Source: Calditrichota bacterium (GTDB lineage: Bacteria > Calditrichota > Calditrichia > RBG-13-44-9). From it: 16,607 nucleotides of DNA. The notes beneath the pieces are model-generated. The model saw nothing but the letters and a program-made list of their open reading frames with translations, was not told the DNA's origin and made no database searches. This document shows, piece by piece, positions 7,907 to 13,702 of this stretch. The stretch lies in assembly GCA_016934605.1 (NCBI GenBank), contig JAFGSO010000283.1:1-16607 (forward strand), written 5' to 3'. Position 1 is the first letter of the stretch. Each line of letters starts with the position of its first letter. The position numbers were made by a program, and so were the translations under genes.

Positions 7907-8953
7907 ATGAAACAAGTATTATGCAGAATATGGATCCTAATAGCTGTTCTCACTCTTTCCTGTGAGAAAAATCCCACCCAGATAACCAATGCACCGAATC
8001 CACCGCGGGAGTATGAATGGACACTGGATACCCTCTCGGTACCCAATGCATTTCAATTGATGATGGTTGATGTCTGGGGAAGTTCTGCTGATGATGTATA
8101 CGTGACGGGATTCAGTAGCGGAGCCCGGGGCAAGATGTTCCATTACGACGGAAGCTCCTGGGAAGCGGTGAAACTGCATGTTGTGGAAGGCGGTCCTTTC
8201 CCGAATATATTAGAATTTAGAGCGATATGGGGTTCTTCGTCCAGTAATATTTATGCTGCCGGAGCCAAAAACGGTGATAGCTTAAATATATTCCTAAGTT
8301 TTTTAATTCATTATAATGGTCAGCAATGGTCTGAAATTCCAACAAATGGAAAACTCCTCCAGGCAATTTGGGGTTCTTCTCCCTCTGATATCTGGACAGG
8401 AGGTATCGAAGGAACTCTCCTTCATTTTGACGGGACTGTTATTCAACAATATCCGCTGCCGGACAGTATCTGGATAAAAAGTATAAAAGGGTTTTCAACG
8501 GATGATGTATATGCGCTGGCTTATAGTATTGGTGATTTTACCCGTCTTACCTTTTATGTTTTCCATTGGGACGGACAGACATGGGATCTTCAGAATAAGT
8601 ATGTGGATGTTATTGAGCCTCCCACTTTCGGTGCTTTTGCTTTAGAAATTATCGGAGAGGATATTTATTCGGTCGGGTATGGCGGGTTATTTCGCAAAAA
8701 CAGGAATGATTCCACCTGGCAGAATATTTTCGGCAGTTCAACTTTATTATTCGGAATATGTGGCAGTTCACAGGATAATATGTTTGTTGTGGGCAGAAAC
8801 GGCCGGGCATACCACTTTAACGGAATTGACTGGTATCGCTATCCAGAGATCGCCTACTCAGATATCGAGTACTCCTGTTGCTGGACCGATGGAAAAGAGT
8901 TATTCATTGTTGGGGATAATGTTTCGAAATCGTTTGCCTTACATGGCAGATAA
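7907..8953 (+). CDS. lipoprotein with beta-propeller-like WGSS...G repeats
   Basis: Residues 1-19 are a lipoprotein signal peptide ending LTLSC, with C19 as the likely lipidated residue; CEKNP is typical of FCB lipoproteins. The body holds a recurring unit of WGSS-x2-D/N-V/I-Y/W-x2-G (residues about 54-68, 105-119, 152-166, 191-205, 282-296 and a weak 323-336), each followed by H-Y/F/W-D/N-G-x2-W (79-85, 135-141, 173-176, 220-226, 303-309). Five to six blades of this kind suggest a beta-propeller. Known: such WGSS/HYDG repeats occur in secreted proteins of many environmental bacteria without a defined activity. No catalytic residues were recognised. AAGGA lies 10 bases before the ATG. The next gene starts 44 bases downstream, so the two are probably one transcript. 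Confidence 0.85.
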   Translation: MKQVLCRIWILIAVLTLSCEKNPTQITNAPNPPREYEWTLDTLSVPNAFQLMMVDVWGSSADDVYVTGFSSGARGKMFHYDGSSWEAVKLHVVEGGPFPNILEFRAIWGSSSSNIYAAGAKNGDSLNIFLSFLIHYNGQQWSEIPTNGKLLQAIWGSSPSDIWTGGIEGTLLHFDGTVIQQYPLPDSIWIKSIKGFSTDDVYALAYSIGDFTRLTFYVFHWDGQTWDLQNKYVDVIEPPTFGAFALEIIGEDIYSVGYGGLFRKNRNDSTWQNIFGSSTLLFGICGSSQDNMFVVGRNGRAYHFNGIDWYRYPEIAYSDIEYSCCWTDGKELFIVGDNVSKSFALHGR

Positions 8954-8997
8954 GCTGTTTAAGTTTAAATTTATTTTCAAATCCAAGGGGGTGTAAT

Positions 8998-10644
8998 TTG
9001 AAATTATTTTTTAACCTCTTCATCAATATTTTAATTGTACACAGCTTTCTTTTTTCCCAAGATTATCCGGAGAGTCATATTCCTGCAGCGCATGATATAA
9101 CTCATAGTAGTGGCAGTATTTGTCATGGATATGCCATGGGCCGGGCGATGGGGAAAACTTCAGGAGATGCATTTTGTGATCCTGTTACGACTTATAACAA
9201 TCAGATTGACCAGAATTATTTTACTCTAATAGATGACCCAACTTTAAATGGAATTCAGGCAGGTGATATTATAGGTTGGGGAGCTTATGGATCCATGCAT
9301 TCTGCTTATGTTGTGTCTGTTCCAAATCCGTTATATAATATTGGGAATATTAGGGTAGACCAGATTCCATATCCCGGTGGGTCAGAAGAAACGAATATCC
9401 TTTTGAGTGATGTAATGGAAATACATGGGAATCCTATCGGATACTATGAGGGAAATAGAGGTCTTACAATCCGATTTACATTTCGCAATAGTTTTGAAAG
9501 CGGATATTTAGAATATAAAAACGTGACAAAGCCAAACTGGTTAACAGTAAATCATGCTGAGAGTAAACTGTTAGCAAATGGTAGCACCCAAGAAATTAAA
9601 GCCATTGATAATCAGGAATATCCATCTGGTTATATGCAGCGGTATAGAAATTGGATAAGGGATAAATGGGATGTCGGAGCTCAAAATCCAATATCTGAAG
9701 TCGTTGATGTATCCAGAACATTCACTGCAAATTTTTCTACTGAGTTTAATGTTGAATTCCGAAATGATTTTGGTGGATCCGGAGGTGGCCAAATCAAAAT
9801 TGACGGGATTACGAGAACCGCTCCTTATGTGGCCAAAGTATTGCAATCAAATCCAGAGGTTACTGCAGAGGCATTGAATGGTCAAAATATAAATGGAATT
9901 ATCTATAATTTTGATCATTGGCAGGATGGAATAACCACCAATCCTCGACTCTTTACCGTTAATGACCATGCGATTTTCACTGCTTATTACAAAGCAGAAC
10001 TTCATGTTCAAATCGATGGACCCCTGTATTTAGAGCCCTATGAAGTTGATGTATTCACTGCAAATCCTGGGGGTGGTAGTGGGACATACATCGATTATAT
10101 ATGGTGGAAGCGAAATGATTCTGAACTCTTTGGAATGGAAGGGGGGATCATTCCCTTCGCTCCTCCCCCAGGTCAATGGGTTCGTATGTCAATGTGGGAT
10201 GGTCAGCAATCAGTGGAAACGGGTGCACCGTATGATTTCAGTTTGAAATGCCAGGTAACTGACTCTGAATATCATACGGCTATTGATGTACATTCTGTTT
10301 ATGTCTTGGGTGGTCCGGCAGACCAAGATCACATTATAAGCAATGCACTAATATCATCAGTTCCTTCAAATTATTTATTAGAAGCCAATTATCCAAATCC
10401 CTTCAATCCATCGACTAATATTACTTTTGGACTTCCCAGAGATGAATTTGTTGAAATGAATGTCTTTTCATTAACTGGTCAAAAAGTAAGAACGTTGTTC
10501 AATGGTTTTCTGGAGAAAGGGTATCATACCGTAACCTGGAACGGCGTGAATGAGAACGGCTCTCCCGTATCTGCCGGTATTTATATCTATGAATTGAAAA
10601 CTGGCGACAAACGCTTAGTTAAGAAAATGTTTTTGATGAAGTAA
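8998..10644 (+). CDS. T9SS-exported multidomain protein, possible cysteine-peptidase N-terminus
   Basis: The start is TTG 8998, chosen because AAGGGGG (8984-8990) lies just upstream and the frame gives a clean signal peptide (KLFFNLFINILIVHSFLFS, cut near Q21). Residues about 30-150 hold SICHGYAMG with C42 and GDIIGWG...SMHSAYVV with H101. A Cys followed about 60 residues later by a His in a GD-x-I-x-W context recalls NlpC/P60, CHAP or papain-like peptidases; this is inference. Residues about 240-335 resemble bacterial-repeat/InlB-B-like modules (FDHWQDG, FTAYY). Residues about 337-445 are beta-rich, possibly Ig-like. Residues about 455-548 are the T9SS type A tail with NYPNPFNPST (464-473) and the ending KKMFLMK. 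It is probably cotranscribed with the lipoprotein and closed by a terminator. Secretion is well supported; the enzymatic activity is uncertain. Confidence 0.85.
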   Translation: MKLFFNLFINILIVHSFLFSQDYPESHIPAAHDITHSSGSICHGYAMGRAMGKTSGDAFCDPVTTYNNQIDQNYFTLIDDPTLNGIQAGDIIGWGAYGSMHSAYVVSVPNPLYNIGNIRVDQIPYPGGSEETNILLSDVMEIHGNPIGYYEGNRGLTIRFTFRNSFESGYLEYKNVTKPNWLTVNHAESKLLANGSTQEIKAIDNQEYPSGYMQRYRNWIRDKWDVGAQNPISEVVDVSRTFTANFSTEFNVEFRNDFGGSGGGQIKIDGITRTAPYVAKVLQSNPEVTAEALNGQNINGIIYNFDHWQDGITTNPRLFTVNDHAIFTAYYKAELHVQIDGPLYLEPYEVDVFTANPGGGSGTYIDYIWWKRNDSELFGMEGGIIPFAPPPGQWVRMSMWDGQQSVETGAPYDFSLKCQVTDSEYHTAIDVHSVYVLGGPADQDHIISNALISSVPSNYLLEANYPNPFNPSTNITFGLPRDEFVEMNVFSLTGQKVRTLFNGFLEKGYHTVTWNGVNENGSPVSAGIYIYELKTGDKRLVKKMFLMK

Positions 10645-10662
10645 TTTCGTCAGGATTCACGA

Positions 10663-10692
10663 AAGAGCCCCGTTCACTGCGGGGCTTTTTTA
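10663..10692 (+). terminator. rho-independent terminator
   Basis: AGCCCCG (10666-10672) pairs with CGGGGCT (10680-10686) around a 7-base loop and is followed by TTTTTTATTT. It lies 22 bases after the stop of the T9SS gene. Confidence 0.9.
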
Positions 10693-10783
10693 TTTATGAA
10701 CAGAGGAAAATTTGTGAGTGAAAGGATTCAAACCTGATAATGCCGGGGATTTAATCATTTAGCTGCTGACAGGTTTAAGAAAT

Positions 10784-10861
10784 ATGTGTTTCAATAGAAG
10801 GAATGTATCAGAGGGACGTGAGGAAACGCAGCTGATCAAGAAATTCAGGTTAAAGATATAG
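10784..10861 (+). pseudogene. truncated second copy of the 61-residue hypothetical gene
   Basis: The frame from 10790 (Phe-Asn) to TAG 10859-10861 encodes 23 residues that align without gaps to the last 23 of the protein at 7204-7389: both begin FN, both have EE in the middle, and they end LIKKFRLKI versus LIRRFRLKI. An in-frame TAG upstream (10760-10762) and poor match before FN show that the N-terminal two thirds are missing. ATG 10784 has no Shine-Dalgarno, so it is probably not translated. Confidence 0.6.
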
Positions 10862-10870
10862 ATTTACCAT

Positions 10871-10927
10871 AGCTCCCCGCACCCCGAAAGCCCTGTTACC
10901 AAGAAAGGAAGCGGGGCTTTGCTTTAT
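10871..10927 (+). terminator. terminator-like hairpin
   Basis: AAAGCCC (10887-10893) is inverted as GGGCTTT (10914-10920); alternatively AGCTCCCCGC (10871-10880) pairs with GCGGGGCT (10911-10918) with one bulge. TTTGCTTTATTT follows. It lies 10 bases after the truncated copy and may be its original terminator. Confidence 0.5.
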
Positions 10928-10968
10928 TTACTCCCGTGCAATAATATTGTGATCCGCTTCTTTTTTTC

Positions 10969-10997
10969 TTGACAAATTCGACAGCAATATGTAATAT
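10969..10997 (+). promoter_or_regulatory. near-consensus sigma-70 promoter beside the first attC-like site
   Basis: A perfect TTGACA (10969-10974), a 17-base spacer, and TAATAT (10992-10997, 5/6 match). Transcription would begin near 11004, read through the attC-like hairpin and reach the ATG at 11132. The position, just before a cassette, is like that of an integron cassette promoter. Confidence 0.75.
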
Positions 10998-11005
10998 ACA
11001 TATAA

Positions 11006-11107
11006 TTATTAATTTTCCATAAAAGCCGCATCCAGACTCCAGCCATAGCCATGGCCTGTAAGTGACATAGGGGAGTCTTGGTGCGGCTGAAGCGCCAATC
11101 GTTATAG
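11006..11107 (+). repeat. attC-like site 1 (degenerate R boxes)
   Basis: AGCCGCATCCAGACTCC (11024-11040) pairs at 15 of 17 positions with the segment at 11072-11088, giving a long hairpin. Its right end, GCGGCTGAAGCGCCAATCGTTA (about 11083-11104), is almost identical to the right end of attC-like site 2 (about 11970-11991). The outer R boxes are poor: TATTAAT-like on the left and GTTATAG on the right, against RYYYAAC and GTTRRRY. It may be a decayed attC or a related hairpin. Confidence 0.5.
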
Positions 11108-11988
11108 TAATATAATAAAAGGAAGAGAAAAATGAAAAAATTTGTCGCATTTCCTGTAATCATTTTAGCTATATTTTTTTTGAATATAGATTTGTTTGGT
11201 CAATCAGGACAAGACTCAACTTATAATTCATTAGTAAAAGGTTCATGGTCTCTCCAATTTAGAATATCAAGTAATTTTACCTTGAGTTCATTTCTCGGCA
11301 GTAATATCTCTGCCAAAACTCATTTGGCTCCTAAACATGCCATTCGCTTTGGAATAAGTCTTTATGGGTACGAGAGAGATACAGATAAAAAGAGCTCTAC
11401 CCAAAATGATGTCCATGAATCATCAAGTGAATCTCAACAAGAAGATAGAATTACTACTGAAATATCAACCCAATATTTATTTTACTCCAGACCCGATAAA
11501 CGTATTAACATTTTTTACGGACTCGGTCCATTTATCAATTATTCCAGTAGGAATTTTGAGCGACAACATGGTCCGAATCTAATCGATACATTAGATGCAC
11601 AATATTCCACAATGATATCAGATGAGAGCTGGAGTATGGGTTTATTGTTTTCAATTGGAATAGAGGTGTTTTTCACAAGGTATCTTAGTCTGACTGGAGA
11701 ATATGGTACATCACTTTACTATCAGAAAACCAATCGAGATGATAAAACTGATGTTTTATATCACACAGGTGAAACGGCAAATTACCAGGATAATTATGAC
11801 ATTACGAATTATTATTTGCATGATAATGCAGTCAAATTTGGAGTATCTGTATATTTTTAAAAAAACAAATTATTCTAACCGGCACTTGCAGCCGACCGGG
11901 AAGGGCTGTGCGGCTCTGAACGGCTCAGCTCCAAATGAGGTAAGCGACAGCAGACGTTTGTGCGTCCAGGCGGCTGAAGCGCAATTCG
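11102..11988 (+). mobile_element. putative integron gene cassette
   Basis: The segment between the presumed cut points in the two attC-like sites contains one gene, starting about 30 bases after the first site and stopping 12 bases before the second. The attC follows the gene in canonical orientation (R'' near the stop codon, R' distal). This compact gene-plus-attC plan is the hallmark of integron cassettes. The gene looks more AT-rich than its neighbours. No integrase is visible in this window, so the call rests on the recombination sites alone. Confidence 0.55.
11132..11860 (+). CDS. outer-membrane beta-barrel protein, cassette-borne
   Basis: The 242-residue product has a signal peptide at 1-23 (MKKF, hydrophobic core, LFGQ). 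The rest alternates polar and hydrophobic residues in strands rich in Tyr, Phe, Ser and Gly (IRFGISLYGYE, ISTQYLFYS, NIFYGLGPFI, WSMGLLFSIGIEVFF, LSLTGEYGTSLYY) and ends in KFGVSVYF, with the terminal Phe typical of barrels inserted by BAM. About eight strands would fit, as in small OmpA/OmpW-like or OMP_b-brl barrels. No family-specific motif was recognised. AGGA lies about eight bases before the ATG. A long polar, Ser/Gln/Glu-rich stretch (residues about 84-108) is probably an external loop. It is monocistronic within the putative cassette and transcribed from the promoter at 10969-10997. Function unknown; the envelope location is well supported. Confidence 0.75.
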   Translation: MKKFVAFPVIILAIFFLNIDLFGQSGQDSTYNSLVKGSWSLQFRISSNFTLSSFLGSNISAKTHLAPKHAIRFGISLYGYERDTDKKSSTQNDVHESSSESQQEDRITTEISTQYLFYSRPDKRINIFYGLGPFINYSSRNFERQHGPNLIDTLDAQYSTMISDESWSMGLLFSIGIEVFFTRYLSLTGEYGTSLYYQKTNRDDKTDVLYHTGETANYQDNYDITNYYLHDNAVKFGVSVYF

Positions 11989-11994
11989 TTAGCT
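11873..11994 (+). repeat. attC-like integron recombination site 2
   Basis: R'' is TTCTAAC (11873-11879, RYYYAAC consensus except the first base) and R' is GTTAGCT (11988-11994, GTTRRRY except one base). Between them CAGCCGACC (11889-11897) pairs with GGCGGCTG (11969-11976), leaving one unpaired A on the left arm. That is the same extrahelical arrangement as in the L boxes of classical attC sites such as that of aadA. The length of 122 bp is within the attC range. The site starts 12 bases after a stop codon in the expected orientation. Confidence 0.7.
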
Positions 11995-12075
11995 GTTGCA
12001 GAGGACAGCTATAACCTAAAACAAAATTTAATCTGTCATGATGAAACATATTGTCACATGGGATGATCGGTTTGG

Positions 12076-12104
12076 TTAACTATTATTTATTATTAAAGTA
12101 TAGA
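12076..12104 (+). promoter_or_regulatory. weak candidate promoter for the ferredoxin gene
   Basis: TTAACT (12076-12081), a 17-base spacer, then TATAGA (12099-12104). The region is very AT-rich, so chance matches are likely. It lies 51 bases before the start codon, which has GGAGGG at 12141-12146. Confidence 0.3.
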
Positions 12105-12155
12105 TATTAATTTTGCCTGACAACTTAAAATTTAAATTTTGGAGGGAATCAAATT

Positions 12156-12455
12156 ATGAATAGAAAAACATTCATTAAAACCATAAGTGTTGCTGCTTTA
12201 GCCCCATCTATAATAATAAAAAAAGTATATGCTACTTCTTCATGGAAATTAAATCGAGAAGAATGTATAGGATGTGAGGAATGTGTTGCAGAAGCACCAG
12301 AATGTATTACAATTGATGAAGATGATAAGGCTGCTTTTTTAAATGATCATGCTTCTGGAGGTCCTGTATATCATTATGGTTGTGGATTCTACGACCAGAT
12401 GTTTGCAGCAAAAGACGCTTGTCCACTTGATTTAATTGAAGAAATTGGTAAATAA
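12156..12455 (+). CDS. exported monocluster [4Fe-4S] ferredoxin
   Basis: This 99-residue electron carrier has C37-x2-C40-x2-C43 (CIGCEEC) and a distant C89-P90 (DACPLD), the four ligands of one [4Fe-4S] cluster. The second cluster of the classic 2x[4Fe-4S] fold is lost: Ala-Pro (47-48) stands where CP is usual. Two further cysteines, C50 and C76, may form a disulfide, as in some monocluster ferredoxins. Unusually, residues 1-26 look like an export signal: NRKTFIK, a hydrophobic SVAALA stretch, and KKVYA before a likely cut. NRKTFIK resembles a twin-arginine (Tat) motif with Lys for the second Arg, which would suit export of a folded Fe-S protein. GGAGGG upstream gives a firm start. It lies between attC-like site 2 and the efflux operon. 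The redox partner is unknown. Confidence 0.82.
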   Translation: MNRKTFIKTISVAALAPSIIIKKVYATSSWKLNREECIGCEECVAEAPECITIDEDDKAAFLNDHASGGPVYHYGCGFYDQMFAAKDACPLDLIEEIGK

Positions 12456-12459
12456 TGTC

Positions 12460-12502
12460 AATGGCTCAAGAAGAAATTAAACATTTCTATTCTTGAGCCA
12501 TT
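12460..12502 (+). terminator. strong hairpin between ferredoxin and efflux operon
   Basis: AATGGCTCAAGAA (12460-12472) is perfectly inverted at 12490-12502, and GAAAT/ATTTC extends the stem inside a 2-base bulge, leaving a 5-base loop. It starts 5 bases after the ferredoxin stop and ends 15 bases before the next ATG. Only TTT follows, so it is either a weak terminator/attenuator or an RNA-stabilising stem. Confidence 0.55.
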
Positions 12503-12517
12503 TAAAAAGGTCAAGTA

Positions 12518-13702
12518 ATGAACAATAAAGACATATTTGTATTCTCTTTTAGTGAAATCAAATCCAACTTACTGAGGTCCACCCTGGCGGTGCTAAGTGT
12601 TATCGTGGGAATTTCTGCTTTTATTTCGGTGGTTTCGCTAAGCGAGGGCATGAACAAAAAGTTAATGGAAACGATAGAGCGATTGGGAGGCTATGACCTC
12701 TTCGAGATCCACCCCTCCAGGAAAAACATAACTATCGAAGGAGATGATATAATACATAAATACGAAATTACGGAGCAACTCATTTTTAATTTGAACAAAC
12801 GGTTCAGCGCCGTATTCGCGCCGGTCATTTTCGGTCCTAAAATAAATCTGTCTGACGATAATTTGGTCTCTGTCCACGGTGTTTCACCCGAATACTTTGA
12901 TATTTTCAGCCATGAATTAGATGAAGGGCGGCTCATACACCCTGTCGATGTGGAAAACAAACATAATGTCATCCTGATAAACGAGAAAATAAAAAAAGAA
13001 AAGTTTGCGGTCAGCGATGTTACCGGCAAGTATTTGACTCTGTCTGGCTTCCGGTTTGAGGTGGTCGGTGTTATTGATGGCCATCGAGCCTATATACCCA
13101 TAACAACGATGGCACAAAAAATTCAGGATGTCAGGCCCATTCGGGATGTGTACGTTAAAGTCGGAAATTACAAAGAAATGGACAGCCTGATGGAGAATGT
13201 GCGAATTTTTCTGGACCAATGGACAGGTGAATCAGGTTTGTTCCGATTTACTATTCCCAGCAAAAACCAGGAGAAATTTTATTCTCTGGAAAAAACATAT
13301 ACCAGATTTATTATGATAATTTCAATCTTTATACTTCTTGTTGGCGGCATCGGAATCATGAATATAATGCTGGCTTCGATTAAGGAACGCATACGGGAAA
13401 TCGGGATTAAGAAGGCAATCGGTGCAAAAAATACCCATATTTTTTACCAGTTTCTGATAGAATCGGTACTGATATTTCTTGTTGGTGGTGTTATTGGAAT
13501 GATACTTGGAATCACAAGCGTTAACGTAATAACCGAGAAAATATTGGTAAATTTTATTTCAGGAAAAACCGAGCCTGCCATGTCACTCAAAGTTATTCTT
13601 GCACCGCTTCTGGTTTCGATAGGAACCGGGCTGGTTTTCGGTTTGTATCCGGCAGTGAAGGCTTCCCGAATAGCCCCGGTAAATGCACTAAGATATGAAT
13701 GA
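12518..13702 (+). CDS. MacB/FtsX-type ABC transporter permease
   Basis: The 394-residue inner-membrane protein has the MacB-family plan: TM1 at about 20-41 after a short cytoplasmic amphipathic segment (SEIKSNLLRS), a large periplasmic domain (about 42-260), then TM2 (262-287), TM3 (311-337) and TM4 (358-379). The cytoplasmic loop after TM2, MLASIKERIREIGIKKAIGA (284-303), is the conserved coupling element that contacts an ATPase, and the end VKASRIAPVNALRYE is typical. Unlike true MacB there is no N-terminal ATPase domain, so a separate LolD/MacB-like ATPase is needed; none intact is in view. AAGG lies about 7 bases before the ATG. Its stop overlaps the next start by ATGA, indicating coupling. 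Known: such systems use ATP for mechanotransmission to move peptides, macrolides or siderophores across the outer membrane via TolC. Confidence 0.92.
   Translation: MNNKDIFVFSFSEIKSNLLRSTLAVLSVIVGISAFISVVSLSEGMNKKLMETIERLGGYDLFEIHPSRKNITIEGDDIIHKYEITEQLIFNLNKRFSAVFAPVIFGPKINLSDDNLVSVHGVSPEYFDIFSHELDEGRLIHPVDVENKHNVILINEKIKKEKFAVSDVTGKYLTLSGFRFEVVGVIDGHRAYIPITTMAQKIQDVRPIRDVYVKVGNYKEMDSLMENVRIFLDQWTGESGLFRFTIPSKNQEKFYSLEKTYTRFIMIISIFILLVGGIGIMNIMLASIKERIREIGIKKAIGAKNTHIFYQFLIESVLIFLVGGVIGMILGITSVNVITEKILVNFISGKTEPAMSLKVILAPLLVSIGTGLVFGLYPAVKASRIAPVNALRYE

Noticed and set aside
8679..8996. 105-codon plus-strand frame overlapping the lipoprotein's end
   Set aside because: It is an alternative frame of the WGSS-repeat gene, has no ribosome site, and its content is not protein-like.
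10896..11163. Minus-strand frames across the promoter and attC-like hairpin
   Set aside because: They cross a near-consensus promoter and a long hairpin and have no ribosome site.
11006..11994. Riboswitch or structured ncRNA explanation for the two hairpin regions
   Set aside because: The second element lies after a stop codon and has R''/R' and L boxes with an extrahelical base, which fits attC better than any riboswitch I know; a structured RNA is still not excluded.
12156..12455. Two-cluster ferredoxin
   Set aside because: The second CxxCxxCxxxCP motif is absent and Ala-Pro replaces Cys-Pro at 47-48, so only one [4Fe-4S] cluster is supported.
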